DNA from: Hirudinaria manillensis
Lineage: Eukaryota; Annelida; Clitellata; Hirudinida; Hirudinidae
Reading direction: 5' to 3'
DNA: 64,000 bases
Assembly: GCA_034509925.1 (NCBI GenBank)
Contig: CM067526.1
Location: forward strand, 12,631,510 to 12,695,509
The stretch's first letter is position 1. The number at the start of each line of letters is the position of its first letter. The translations under genes and the position numbers were made by a program. The notes beneath the pieces are model-generated. The model had not been told where the DNA came from, did no database searches, and worked only from the letters and a program-made list of their open reading frames with translations. This document shows positions 22,470-36,496 of the stretch, in pieces.

Positions 22470-24629
22470 TTGTTTGATACTGTTTTTAGAACTTTATTTG
22501 CGAATTTGTCAGTTTTTAGTTTTTATTTTCTAAGTTTTTCTCGAGATTTTTGAATGATTGGAAATTCGATGAAACGAATTTGTCACGATTTGTCATAATA
22601 CATTGAATTTGAAGTTTGGAAAAATAATTTCTAAATAGTTTTTTTTTTATTTGTCCTTAAATTGAAATCCACAAAAATTGTGTAAAATTTCTAAAAAGAA
22701 ACGAAACAACAACAAAAAAAAAACGGAAAAAAATTCTTCCGAACCTCGGAATCTCAGCGTCTCTTCAGGCGTCCATTCAAAACTCCTCTTCTTCAGAAGA
22801 AATTTTCAAGTTCAACTCAACTGTGAAGACAAGCTTGTTGTTCTATTCTACTTCCAGCTTGTCTCTCCTACACCTCTTAATACTCGCTGAAGCTCGGAGA
22901 ACAGGGGGCCCCTTTTCCACTTCCCAATCTCACCGGATCTCGCCGAGAGTGGAAATACAATTCTCTGCTCGAAGCTTTGCTCGGCTTTGCCCGCCATGCT
23001 GCTCCTACTTTTTAGGCTCCGACCGACTGCTCTCACGAAAGAACAACTGGCTCGACTCCAGAGGTCGCTTTTCCATTTTTTTTTGTCGAGCATTGAGGAA
23101 AGCTTTCAATGGTTTTCAAATTTTTTCGCTGCTCAAGTAATTGCTACTCGAATTGTTCACCGTTTAGGAGCTCCGCAAAGTCTTTGTTTACGTTTCGACG
23201 CATTTTGTTTTGTTTTTTTTCTTTTTTGTCTTTCATTCCTTTCTGTCATTCTTTCTGTCATTCTTTCTTTCATTCATTCTTGCTTTCTCTTTCGTTCATC
23301 TTCATCATATTTAGATGTTGAAGAGACGTAAGTTCAGGTCAGGTGCGTTACGAAATTAAAAGTGGATCGAATTAAGAAATACATGGTCTCCTCCTTTAAA
23401 AATATTTAAATATCAAAATGATTATTAAAATTATTTTTGTTTAAAATATTATTGCCATAATTATTATTTATTTATTCATTTTCATTTTTTATGCCTAAAT
23501 ATTTATTGTTTTTAGATACAAAAGAAAACCCCTAAAGGTCTTTAATTTCATCTGAAAAATCTGCAAAAAAAAGGGGGAAGCATTTGGAAAGGCAAAACAA
23601 AAAGACGATCCATGCTCTCGAGTGCACAAAAGTACATCGACTCCCGATTTGCAATGAAAAGCCAGCAATATTCAGTCCATAAACAACATCCCTTGAACCT
23701 GTTTTCAACGTTGCTGTCTGATTTCATCCAAGGAATGAAAGAGATGCTCCATCAATCACTCCTTCACATAGCCATCCATCAGTCCATCCATCCATCCAAA
23801 CAACCAACCAACCAACCAACCAACCAGACATCCAGCTATTCATCCATCCAACCATCCATCAATCAATGTACTGCCTGTCGTAAGGCATCCCACTCCAGTT
23901 TGTAATTTGAAAATAAAGTTGTTTTTTTTTTGGGGGGGAATCGAAAGTATTTCCAGTGAAAAGAAAATAAAAACCCCAAACAGCTGTCCCTATTTCCATC
24001 AAGAAGCAATTAAAACTCTTCCAGCCAATGACGTCAATGACAAACAGCCAATTAGAAGCCGTCTCCTGATCACGTGGTTGGAAAAATCGGACAGCGGCTT
24101 GAAAACAATGTACTTCTCTTCGAGGAGGCCTCGTTTTGGGAAAAATGTGGAATATTTTCTAATTATTTTTACAATTATTTTTAAAATTACTTTTTTATTG
24201 TTTTTCTTTCCGAAAAGTTTCTTGAAATCGAACGAAACTAACGGAATAAAGACATCGAAAAGCATAAATATTTTCTTTTTTTTAAATAAAGAATTATTTG
24301 TAAATGAATTTAGAAAAAAAAGGAAATCAAATTCTATGAAAACTGGCAATCGCATCGCGTCATGTGAGACTAGAGTTGATGATTACGTAACTAAAATATC
24401 ATCATCATCATCATCATCACCACCATCAACATTGTCGTCGTCGCCGTCATCGCCATCATCATCTTCTTCTTCATCATCAGTCAGTCACTAAAATGGTCAC
24501 TAACACAGTCAATAATAACCAGTAACAACAAACGAATCGAAGACGAAAATATTTTCTAATTTTGGGGAAAAAAATTGAAAATTAAAAAAGAAAATAGACG
24601 AAAATCTGCAAAAACATCTCCACGAGCTG
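22470..24629. other. SERCA 5' flank and T-box 3' flank
   Basis: Both genes run leftwards, so this is upstream of SERCA and downstream of the T-box gene. The part from about 22740 to 23190 is less AT-rich and probably contains SERCA 5' UTR or promoter. Around 23770-23870 is a CCATCCAT/CAACCAAC repeat, and 24400-24480 is an ATC repeat. Open frames here look like repeat translations. Confidence 0.45.
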
Positions 24630-27600
24630 TCATAAAGTTCCGGTGAAGTGGGATGCAATGTGCGAGGCTGGATGAGGCTGGTAGACGCCTATTGCGTCCG
24701 GATAGGTGCAGGAAAAGTGCGCTCCGGGAGTGGAGTGCATGATGGAGTGCGTCGGATGGTGCGGGTTGAGCGACCCGTGATTGGTCCGCGCGAACCCGTA
24801 GCCCATGAAAGAGGCCGCCGCTGCCGTGTCCAGGGACGAGCCGTAGTGGCAGAGGTTGTGAGGATGGGGGCCCGACGACCCCGAGACCGAGCTACCCTCC
24901 TGGACTGGGTTTCGAGGGTGGCTCAGCGGAGTTGCAGACGACGGATACGGTCCGTACGAGTAGGAAGGAAACTGCGCGTCGAACGGGGTGACCCCGCAGG
25001 TGCCCGACATGGTAGAGTACCTCTGGGAACCGAAGTATTGGCAGGAGAGAGAGAGCGGAGTCGGAGGCGGGAGGCTGCCTGCGTTGAACGACGACAGCAG
25101 CGACGAACGCTTGTGGCTTCCGATCGTCGCTTCGGCAGTATCGTCATCGTCGTCGTTGCCGTCGTCGTCGTCGCTACAGTTTTTGCTGTTGTTGTTGTTG
25201 TTTGCCGAGCCGCTTCCGGCATCGCATCGTTCGTTCTTGACGCTCATGGCGCTGAAGACGCTCGTCTTGCTTTCAAGTCTAGCGCCGCTGTTCAACTCGG
25301 AGGTTTCACTTCGATCGGATGCTTTGTCGTAGTTCTGTTGTTGTTGTTGTTGTTGCTGCTGCTGTTGTTGTTGTTGTTGTGCGGGTGGAAGGGAACTCGA
25401 ACAGGTGGCTCCAAGTCTGTCCATGTAGGACGAACCACTCTGGAGATGAGCAGAAGAGGAAGAAGAGGCGGAATTGGAACCGAATTGGCCGGGATCGTCG
25501 GGTCGCGATTGTTGATTTGGATGGTTGATGAGGGGTACGATCATGTGCGGATGTGTGTGATGGTTCGAAAGAAAGAGACTCGACGTGGTAGGCGGAGCTG
25601 GAAATGGAGAAGGTCTGAAGTAATCCGTGTACTTGCACTTGCTGGATGGATCCAACGGTTCTCTCCTGATCGACTGATTGGATCTGGATGAGAGCGAGTG
25701 GTTGTGATGATGGTTGTGGTGGTGGTGATGGTGATGATTGTGGTTCTGCTGAGAACTCGAGCCGGAATGGCCTGACATCTTGCGATCGTGAACCGCATCT
25801 GCAAAAGGAGTTACGTGACTCTTTTAAATTAAAAAGAAAATTGGCTTGAATAAATTTTTTAAAAATATATTTTCTCATTTTAAAATTTAAATTGGGAAAT
25901 ATTCAAACTATAAAAATGAATCATTAATAATTATTTTTATTAAACATTAAGAATTAAATTGGTTTAAAAAAAAACAGGAGAAAATAACACCCGACCATCA
26001 ACATGACCTATGACGCAATTTGACCTGCTGCTCATAAATTCATAAATTGCCCTTTGAACCTCGGTAACCATGGTTACGCAACTTGTTTATCGCCGTCCAT
26101 TTCGAACAAGACGCTCGTCTCGTTATGCAACTTCGATGGATTAGAATTGAATAATTCACATCAACATGTATCAGCCGCTAATTTATGACCTATGACGTCA
26201 TACAGGGAGGGGAAAAGGGTCTACCCCCTTTCAAGGAAGGTCTCTCGGGAGAAGAGAATTGATCGCGTTAACGCCGGTGCGTTAACGATTAAGAGACACG
26301 AGTCCTCCTTGCGAGTACAAGTTGTAATTTATAATTTGTGATCTGTAAATTGTAATTTGTAATTCGTTCTCATTTTCTTACCTTCCCTCAATTGCTTGGA
26401 GCTGCCCTTCATCTCCTCTGGTGGCAGGGACCTCTTTGTCACCACCCTCTGATCTCTGATGAATGGTTCAACTCGTTCAACAATTTATTAAATTATTATT
26501 TCAATTTTAAACCAAATAAACACCATTTAGCAGCTAACCATCGTGGGATAAACCTATTATCAATAATTTATCAACTTACCAAATCATTGTCCCTACTTCA
26601 ACCTAAATTTGATTTTAACAACCAAAAATACAGACATACAGACATCAAGCAAGCAACCAAGGAAATACAGTGGCTCGGAATTCTCACTTCCTCGTCAGGT
26701 TATTATCTCTGAAGCCCTTTGCAAAGGGGTTGTGGTCGATCTTGAGTTGGGTGATCTGTTCGTTCTGGTAGGCAGTGACAGCTATGAAGGTGGTCTCCGG
26801 GAATTGGAAGGTGTTGAAAGTGTTCCACCTGAGACTGAAGATGTCGTTGGCTTGGACCACGTGGATGCGAGGCTGATACTTGTGCATGGAGTTCAGGATG
26901 ATCTATTGCGGTAGTGATGTATGCGATGATAATGATGATGACGATGACGATGACATTGGTGGTGGTGGTCATGCTAAGGATGATTTGTCGAGGCCACGAC
27001 GATGATGATATATTGTAGTCTGGGGCCGTGAAAGCTTGCTTCAATAGTTTGAATAATTAAATGATATTTTTAAAATAAGAAATAAATTAATCTAATCATT
27101 AATCACAGACACACATAATCACAGCTCATACGAATATTCACATAGGAAAGCAAGCACCCACACTAACATGTGCATTCTGATCCAGGTTATTATTGGTCAG
27201 CTTCATCTTGTGGAACGAAACCGTTTGCTTCATCCAGTGGTTGCCAGAGGCAGGCGAGTCCAGATGGATGTAGAATCTGCCCGGCATGTGGGGTTCGGCC
27301 TTACCCGTGACTACCCACTCTGAGTTGTTATACTTGTATCTGTTGCCGTCTACTGGAACAACGTCCATCAGGAGGATGTACTTTGCTCTCGGCTCCAGGC
27401 CCTCAATGGTCACCTTGAACGAGGGGAACATGCGTCTGGAAAGACAAATATGGCGGCCTGAGTCGTGATGTGATGATGATGATGATGACGACGCTTGTCA
27501 TGGTGGAGATGACGACGGCGATGACATGCGATGAAAACGTCAATTTGTTTGTTGAATATGCGACAATTTAATTTTAACGTCAGAAATAATTTTTTCAGAT

Positions 27601-30600
27601 AATATGGGTAGACCCAATAAGACTTTGAGCACCTTTGGTAATCCCACTTTGTCACTCACTCACTCACTCACTCACTCACTCACTCACTCACACTCAGCCA
27701 CAACAAAATGAGGTTCATTAGCTCCCAGTGGGACTCTGGAAAGCGTCAAAATTCTCCAAAACTTCATCAACACAATGCCCATGTCAGGTGAGTGACGTCA
27801 CAGGGCAAGCCACGTCTTTGTGTAATCGGATTATAATTTTATAATATCTAATGCACCATGATCCATAATTTGACGGGAGTGAAAATGGAAATTATGCATA
27901 TTTAACTAAATCAAATTAAATATTATTTTTAATATTATAGTTAATAATATTAATATGCTTGCTGAAACCATATTATTTTTATTAATATTATAGTTTATAT
28001 TACTATTAAAATATTAAAAATGTAAAAATAAATATAATTTTTATCAATATACATTAGTCAAAATATTATCAGCAATAAACTATTACTATTGTTGTTACCA
28101 ATAAGTTATCTATTGTTGTTTACAACACTTCAAAGATAACAACAACAACAACAAAAACAACAACAAACATTAAACACGTCGATTACAAATATGAATTTAT
28201 TACAACCAAAATATAACAACACCTCGGCCCACCCAACGACCCATTATGCAAATCAGCTAAGCCCGTGCCTCCCTCGGGCTCGTCATAAAAATATCCACCA
28301 ATCAATAACCGACACCCGTCCTAGAGGAAGAGATGTCTTTGTTATGGAAGGTCATTAAATTCATTCCACCGGACTTGTGAACCCACCACGGAGCGTGGAT
28401 CTGCCACGGATTGAGTAGCCCCGGGCCATTTTTGGCTACCAGTGGAGTTGGAGCTTCCTTTTTTTTATTCTTTTATTTTCTCTTTCATATTTATTGATTA
28501 AGGTTATCAATTCAATTCAATTCTGCTTGTATCTTCATAGAAATGCATGCGCAAAGAGTTTGCCAGAGGTGCATTTGTGAACTTTTCTGATTTAATGAGT
28601 TGTTGTTGTTGTGATGGTTTTGTTGGTTATAATATTGTTGCTGATATTATGAGGTTATTATTATGGGATTTTTTTCAATAAGACGAATAATAGCAAGGAT
28701 AATATTGTATATATTTCCATAGAAATAATATTTATAATAATTTTTATTATTTCTACCATCACAGAGTAAATAGAATATCATTATAATAAAAATAATAATA
28801 ATTATTATTATTATTATTTTAGGTGCTAATATTGTTCGAAAATAATGACAAAATTAATTAATATTATCTTACTCTATGTAAATAAATAATATAATTTATA
28901 AATACAATATAAAGTCATGTAAACTAATATTAACTTCTTCCAACCTTCCTGACTTAGTAATGATCATTTCCGTCCCTATCGTGTTGAACCTTTGCCAAAG
29001 GTCCCTGTTTTCCAGGGTGACTTTGATGTTCTTGTCGGGGGCGTCCCTGGTCAGTGATGGCGGGAGTGAAGCAGACGAGGATGGCAGCAGACGTTTCGAG
29101 TCTGAATAAGCGGACGATGGAAAACCTGGAATAGAAAATGAAATTGAAAATCAGAATTTGTATTGGAATTTTATGAAAGGTTTGTGTTGAAATGAAATTA
29201 ACGGGATAGACTTTTATGATTAAAAGTTGGCGTCAAATAAATGCACAACTTTTCTATTTTTGGTTTTTATTATATTGTAAATATTTATATCTAATTCAGC
29301 AATAAGTTGAAATAACGCAATAACGTTAATAATATTGATTACTGATAATTTACTGATGATTATTGATAATTTAAATAAGATACTTCTATGCAGTCCCAAA
29401 AATAAAATAAAATTTTCAACAATTTAGGTTTAAACAAATAAATATCAAAATCCTTTCTGAGACAATTTCTGAAAATAGTCTGCCGAGCCAAGCTATTTAT
29501 TCGGTTCCATCAGAAGCCGAGTATCAAAGATGTCAGATAGCGAGGTGAAGTTTGAATGTAAGAAATAAGCGACTGACAGTTTCATGGAAGACTTCGATTA
29601 ACCTACGGGACCTCTTCCAATCCATTCATTAAACATGGGATTCCTCTTTAATCCTCCTGGTCCGCCCATCCACCCAACCGTCCGTCAGTCTTCCGTTTGA
29701 CGATCCACTCATTCGTCAGTCCATCCAAACGAACGGTTTAAGATCGATCCATGAATCCATCCGTCCATTCATCCGTCTATCCATCGGTCTGCCCTTCGGT
29801 TCATCCATCGGTCCGTTTGTCCGTCCGTCCATCCACTCGCAATTCTGTTTGCTTCCGTAATAGATGGCTCGTGCAGATTTATTCTCTCGGAATCTTTCGG
29901 TTCCGAAAAGCAAAAGACTGGCAGCAAATGAGTGAATGAAAGAATGAAGAAATGAATGAATGGATGGATGGATGAATGAATGAATGAATGAATGAATGAA
30001 ATAATTGAATGCTCAGTCTCAGAAATATCGCTTTGTTCAAACACTCTTAATAAACTGATTAGAAGATAACAAGGCACCGACACAAAATGTCTTTGAAAGT
30101 AAGCAATTGGCTCCAATTTATCAAGAATTCTTTTAATTTAAAATCATTTTAATCGTAAACAATTTAAATTCTGTTTCTAAATGAAAATCCGACCAAAGTT
30201 TGTTTGTAAAAGTTTACGAATTAAATAATATTCGTATATTTATGGAACATTTAAATTATATCTGGGTAACTATTTTGTTTATGGTCAATTGCACATCTAT
30301 TAGAAATAGACTTCTAATATAGATAATAATATAATAACAACTAACAAACTCAGTGTAAACGTAAACCTTGTAAACCTCCATTACATTTAGTTCAAGACGT
30401 GCAAAAGCTTTTAGAAACAATTTTCTCTTTAAAACTTTAAAATGAAAAAAACAACAACAACAATCAACCAAGAAATTTAACTCCAAAAAAATAATTAATT
30501 AATTAAATCTGCAAACTCAGCTCAACCAACCCGAGGTAAAGGCAAGCGAATCGTGCGGCGAGGGACCGACTGGAAAACCGCTGAACGGAAAATGCTGGTG

Positions 30601-30759
30601 ACCGGCGGCAGAGGTGTGGTGCATGAAACTCCGGTGATGGGAGGTCCCTGGTGGCACGAAGCCTCTCTGGCCGAAAAACTCATCGTCGAAGAACGAACTC
30701 CCCGACCCAGTTCCCGTGGACGTCGAATTGGTACCCGACTGCGCCAAGAAGGAGAGCAT
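24630..30759 (-). CDS. T-box transcription factor, Tbx6/VegT-like
   Basis: Six exons, 5' to 3': 30759-30531, 29125-28945, 27435-27168, 26902-26688, 26446-26382, 25798-24630 (708 aa, all phases agree). Residues from about 120 form a T-box DNA-binding domain: [96 protein letters not shown] and [14 protein letters not shown]. The VVQ...RW..F..F.FPET pattern with AYQNEQIT and HNPFAKGFR is closest, from memory, to the Tbx6/VegT (Tbx16) class, but subfamily is tentative. Two family positions differ: LDSP where PDSP is usual, and QNAH where GH is usual. The single large last exon encodes a low-complexity tail with His runs, a long Gln run, Asn and Asp runs. It is a nuclear developmental regulator. 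Confidence 0.93.
25799..30530. other. T-box gene introns
   Basis: Introns 25799-26381, 26447-26687, 26903-27167, 27436-28944 and 29126-30530. They contain GAT microsatellites, a CACT array at about 27653-27692, and GGAT/CCAT and GAAT repeats at about 29740-30000. No other coding exon is visible. Confidence 0.6.
27653..27692. repeat. CACT tetranucleotide array
   Basis: About ten perfect ACTC/CACT units in the third T-box intron. Confidence 0.9.
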
Positions 30760-31560
30760 GGCGCAGGAGTCTGAATCCGAAGCGAGGCGCTACGACTAGG
30801 GGTCGAGAGAACAGGCGCTACAAATCCGAGGTTTACAGAGGACCGACGATCGAGAATCTATCTTCGAGAAAACGAGTGAACGATTAATTGGATCGTATCC
30901 GGGAGATTTCCAGACTCCAGCGTAGGGATACGAGGATCGGTTACTTGTCCCGTTCGACGCCTCTTCGGATGCTTCGTAGCAGCTTCGTCTTAGCGCCGCA
31001 GAGACTCCTCTAACCGAGGGTCAGAAATTTGCGCCAACAACAGCGATAGCGTGAACGGATGACAACTTAATCGACTGTAATATTAACACGGCACCGGTTT
31101 TTGCACTCGCCAGTATGGCCAGCGCATAACGAGACGCTAACAGTTGGAATTGCCGAGAAAAATGACGCTTCCTGGAGAAAGCTAGGCTGCTTTAACAATC
31201 GATTTTTTACCAGGCGTCTCCAGAGGCGTTCGTTCTAGCGCTCTAGTCGTCGAGGCGCGAACCAATGGAAGTGTTCGATCCGACGTGCGACACGCTCCCA
31301 TTGGCCGCCGGCGGAGCGATGGGCGTGTCCAGTGACGTCACCTGGATGCCGAGAAGTCATTGGTCTGAATATGAATGAGGGCGACTTCCGATGATAAAAT
31401 TAATTCGGCGCATTAATAGGACGTCACGTGACTCTACTGTTGACGTGGGCGTGGCTTCGGTTCCATTAACTCCGTCGGACTTATTGTTTAATTAAGAGTC
31501 GGCCATCTTAGCCGCTCTTTGATCTGTTTCTCTCTCTCTTTTTTTGGGTAGGGGAGGGTG
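30760..31560 (-). promoter_or_regulatory. Putative T-box gene promoter, CCAAT boxes and CRE
   Basis: The 5' flank is much richer in C, G and CpG than the rest of the window. Three CCAAT boxes occur (CCAAT at 31262-31266, reverse copies ATTGG at 31300-31304 and 31359-31363) with a palindromic CRE TGACGTCA at 31333-31340. No transcription start can be fixed from sequence. Confidence 0.5.
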
Positions 31561-34072
31561 GAAGATCTGCAAATGAACAAGAAGCAGTTGTGGCCAATCA
31601 ATGCGTGCTGGGACTGACCAATAACAACAACAACAACAACGACGGCAACAGTAACAACTTATAAACAATAACTTGAGAAACGTGCCCTCTGGTTAACTTT
31701 GCTTATCAAAGCAACGCTGAACTACTGGCTTACAATGACGATACAGAAAATGTTTGGCCATGACACCTAATCTGATCTTAACAATCTCCTAATGATGATG
31801 ATTATGATGACGGTGATGGTGACGATGGTGATGATAACGACATTCTCTTCTGATGACCGTAACAAACGCAACCCTAGAAGTTTAACACCTCTCGACCTTA
31901 ATAAACTTATTAACTTGTTTTGAAGAGACATTTTATTACAATTTTCCTAGCAATACCCCTTCATAAATCTATTATTATTGCATTTTTATTTTGTTCTTTC
32001 TTGAATACCGCGATGGAATGACTGTTTGAAACACAAATTTCCAACTAGTACTTTTCTACTTTAACCAGGACTGGAAGAGGTTACAGTTAATAGAATCAAC
32101 TCCAGCCGATAGCCCAGTCATCCTTTACGATCATCCAGCAAGACACAGTTCCAGAACGAGATCCGTGAGATGTCCCCGTCTTTTTCTTCTTCTTCTTCTT
32201 CTTCCTCTCCGGAGTTCCCGTTCGGAGTAGTTGCTCGCACCGGCAGTTCAAAAGCACCGGCCTTCGCTAACAAACATTTACGAGCCCCCAGGGTATTCAC
32301 GCTAATTGTTGATAAGTTCGCACGGGCGGAGAAAATTTACAGTACGGTCGTACTGGTGCCCATTAAGGCTACTAGTAGGAAATAATTCAATAACAACAAT
32401 CCACGGTCGATTGTCAAGAAAGTTAGTTCCGGATCTGCTGACGAGGCCGGTGGCCAATTGACTCGTCTTTGGGACTGAACGTCGACTACCGATGACAACC
32501 GGCCCGATTGGTTCCGTGAAGAGAGGACCGAGGAAAGGAGAGCCACAATCAGCAGCATGTCTCATCCGCAACTCTGCCTGTAATCAGGCCCCGGTGGCCC
32601 CTCTGAATGACAAACAACGAATCTACACTAGCAGCAGCAACAACAATATAAACGACACTGGTGACGACACCAACGACAAAACAACAAGAGGAATAGGAGG
32701 ATATACCCAGGGGAGAGAATTTTAAAGGACTCGACAATCGTTGTGCAATCGACCGTGAAATTCTCATGCGACCTGTCCTCCCATCAAAAGTACCCCGCGT
32801 CAATCATTCCAGGAAGAAGAGATCAACTTTCTACGGATAGGGCTTTTCCACTTCCTCCGGCTTCCTCGTCGTCGTCGTCGTCGTCATCTGCATCTTCTTC
32901 GTCTTCGTCTTCCTCTTGTTCGTCTACTTTTCGCCGTTCAAGTTCTCCGTAAGGCGCCAAACCCGACATAATTCTGCGCCAAGACGTGGATCATGGAAAT
33001 TTAACTGCTTAATTAAGGCCACTAATCTGCCGGTCCGAGAGAGGTTATCAAAGCGAATTTATTGATTCGGATTATTCGTCCGAGATGTAATTTCAAGAGA
33101 CACAAAGTTCCTAATGAGTTTTTTCTTCCTCTTCTTCTTCATCTTCTTCATCCTTTGCCGCCATTTTCCAGAGATGAGCAGACGACTTCTTCTCGGCGAC
33201 AAGTGGCGCACCTAAAGAGCACCTTGCAGGATCTTAGAGTGATTCTCTAGACTGCTCAGCAGACTACATGTCTTCTCAGCCGACGCTATCATTATCACGG
33301 CCTCTGTCATCAAGCATGGCCGTCATTATCATCAACATCAACATCGTCGTCGTCGTCGTGAGATGACGATATCAGCGGCGCATCTTCTTCTTCAAAGCAT
33401 ATTTCGGTGAATGTCTAACTGGTAAATTGGTCCTTAAGAATTGTAATAACACTATTTAAGACGAAGGGTTTTTTTTTCTAATTAGAAATCTAATCATGGT
33501 ATTTAAGGGCAATTGTCAGTTTAATTTCAATAATCCAAATCGATTTATAAAGCCATCTTCATTGCATAACTATGTGTTATGTCATTCAAATGCAACCTAT
33601 GGAAAGATTATCACCATCGCTATAACCATCATAGTCGTCGTCGTCGTCGTCGTCGTCATCATCACTAACACCATCATCGTCGTCGTCTTCGTCTAAGCTT
33701 CAATCTCTTCAACCGGACTGGACTTCGCCATATTTCCGTGTGCTGGACTCGGAAGGTGTGACTCCATTTGGCGACTTCGGTGGTCTTCAGAAAATGCAGA
33801 CGACTCCGCCACGTCCGTTCAATTTTCTTCCGGTTATCGGCGCACGATTGCGATGATGATGATGATGATGATGATGATGGTGGTGACGACGACGAAGACG
33901 ATGATGATGATGACGAAGACGATGATGATGATGATAATGATAACACAGGAGTGATGATGATGATGATGATTAGACTGATGATGTTTATCAACGTGGGATC
34001 CTGGTTGACTATTGTTAATTAGTATTGTTTTTGTTGTTGTCGTCGTCGTCGTTTATTTTACTGCTATTATTA

Positions 34073-34112
<40 letters not shown>

Positions 34113-34329
34113 ATTAACCAATATCATTCGCAGTCACTTTTCTGATGCCGACACACGTTGTTTCTGTAATGGCCAATTGATTTCCAAATAATAGAAACCA
34201 CGTAAAATACAAACAAACGAAGCCAGCAGAGAATAATAACAAACATTCATTTCCAAGCGACACCTGACCATGCCCTCTGACAGGGGTTCCAGGGAGGACT
34301 GGCGAACGGACGGACGGATGGATGGACGG

Positions 34330-34363
<34 letters not shown>

Positions 34364-36496
34364 ATATGGATATAAGTTGATAAATGGTCAGAGAGATCTA
34401 TGCTGATGCATGGACGGACGGACGGTTGGATAAATGGATATAAGTTGATAAATGGATGGATAGATATGGGCTGATGGATGGACGGATGGATAGCCGGGTG
34501 TTTACGTAAATAAGAATGGAGAGTTTGGAAGACATCTGCGTGCTCCTAGCAAGCGTGCAACTTTGATGAGCCTCCGACACCCGAACGTGGAAGGTGTCCA
34601 GATAAATGGAACACCTTTTCGCCGTGAAGACAGATAAGCGACCATGGAGAAATATAATTAGTTCTGCATACCTAATTGCGCTTCAAAATGGACTCTCTCT
34701 CTTTCTCTCTATCTATCTCTATCTCTCTCTCTATCCCTCTCAGGATCTCTTTCTATCCATTTTCCTCATCTCCATCTTCTTTTCTTTTAGGCAGCATGGA
34801 CAACTCGCAGACTAATTTGTTCTTCAGCCAAAGAAACGAACGTTTTTTCACTCGCGAAAAAGGTGTTCAAAATCCGCTGGAAGTTCGTAATTAAATTCAG
34901 TCGATTAATTAATTACCAGATTGATCGGTTGGTTGATTGATTGGTTGATTGGTTGGTTGGTTGGTTGACTGATACATTGAGTCTCTGATTCAGCGTCATC
35001 GTGGTCGTCATCACCGAATAGCGATTGAATACGATGGAGGTGAGAGAAGCCAGCGTTCCCATTAAGGTAGGGATGGACGTGGAAAGCGACCTGTTTGACT
35101 GAACACGTGTACACTGCGACACAGAAACTCTGCATTGGAAATGAGGAAGCGAAACTAGGAATGAAATTTTCACACCTTCCCAGCATCAGGAAAAACGAAA
35201 CTAGTAAACCTGGCAAACACGAGAGGAAGAGAGAGAGAGAGAGACAGACAAGAACTGGAGTGTTTTCTTCAATCTGCTTCATTTCTATCAGGATTGGTGA
35301 TTGATAAAACTGTTGAGATTTTAATTCTACGTTTCGTTGTTTTATTTTATTTATTTATTTTTGAGGTTGTACTGACCACTGGCCTGCAAATAATTTCCGG
35401 AGTAATTCGATCAGAAGGGGCCTGCTCCGATGAGAGACATCAGAGGTATATTGGTTTCCAAGTTGGTGACGGAAAGTAAATTGAATGTCACGGGTTTTTA
35501 TTGTCATCCGTCAAGCATCGTGGACTCCTCCATTAGCCCCGATGGAGTTCAAATTGCCGGCACACGTACTCTGAGAGCGAATGAAAACTGAGGACAACTT
35601 CAAAGTGAATCTCGGTGAACCCTTCATCAGAACACAGACGTGCAAAGAAACAATTGTTTCTTGCTATTACAAGAATTACTTTTATATATCAATTACTAAT
35701 TTTGCGATTTGGTTTTAAAGTTTATAAAGTGGCAAAAATCTGACAAGAAATGGGATTCATTCCTTTTTCAATCCATCCATTATGACAATCTGTATAAATA
35801 AATAGATGTAAATATACGATCGGCCAGTCCTTATGGGCAAAATTTCATTTGAACCATAAATATTTAATATTAAATATAAATTTAATATTAATTATAGATT
35901 TAAAAATATAAAAGCATTTTCAGTTCATTTAATAAACATTTTAATGAATTGAAGCTCTAAAAAAATCTATTTAGCCGAATAAGCTTATAAATTGAAGGTA
36001 AGCAAATAATTTTATCCGAGAACCGTAACGTCACCTGGCGAATAATTTAGAAAAATCACTGCTCCCTATTTCATATTATTTTGATGGAAGTTTTTGGAAT
36101 ATGACTCAGAAACTATTTATTTCGTTTAAATTTTAAAATACAAAACCGTAATTATTTATGAAATCCGAAGTTACCTGCCAATATTTACAAGTGAAACAGT
36201 ATGACCTATTGAACTGAACTGAATGCACTCAGTAATGAATTGTGACCCGTGCTAATCTATGCGCAGTTCGTATGCCCAACTTTTGAGCTGCATACGCTGG
36301 CTGGCTATGCTATGTAAATAAAGTCCTTTCAAAACTCGGCTTCGCTCTCCATTCAACAGCTTCTGGTTTGTGCTATTAGAGACAACAACTAGTTTGCTTG
36401 TCAGAAGGTTTACTTATCAAGATTTGTTTAGGCAATTTGGCTTTGCGCCGGTAAATAGTTATTCAACTTTCCAAGCTAGAATCTAACCAGTTGGAA
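31561..36496. other. Intergenic, microsatellite-rich
   Basis: Nearly 5 kb without a credible gene. It contains GAT/ATC and GTC/GAC triplet tracts (about 31790-31840, 32860-32930, 33630-33690, 33850-33970), an ATT run (about 34065-34110), GGAT/GGAC repeats (34305-34500), CT and GATT repeats (34690-34960) and GA repeats near 35230. The last 150 bp before 36497 are conserved upstream of the second FkbM copy and are probably 5' UTR or promoter. Confidence 0.55.

Noticed and set aside
23907..24491. Open frame of 194 codons with Ser run at the end
   Set aside because: AT-rich and Lys/Phe-rich, ends in an ATC microsatellite, and has no recognisable domain; it lies in the T-box 3' flank.
24648..25691. 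Long open frame on the + strand opposite the T-box last exon (347 codons)
   Set aside because: It is the antisense shadow of the T-box exon; its Arg/Val-rich content follows from His/Gln/Asp repeats on the other strand.
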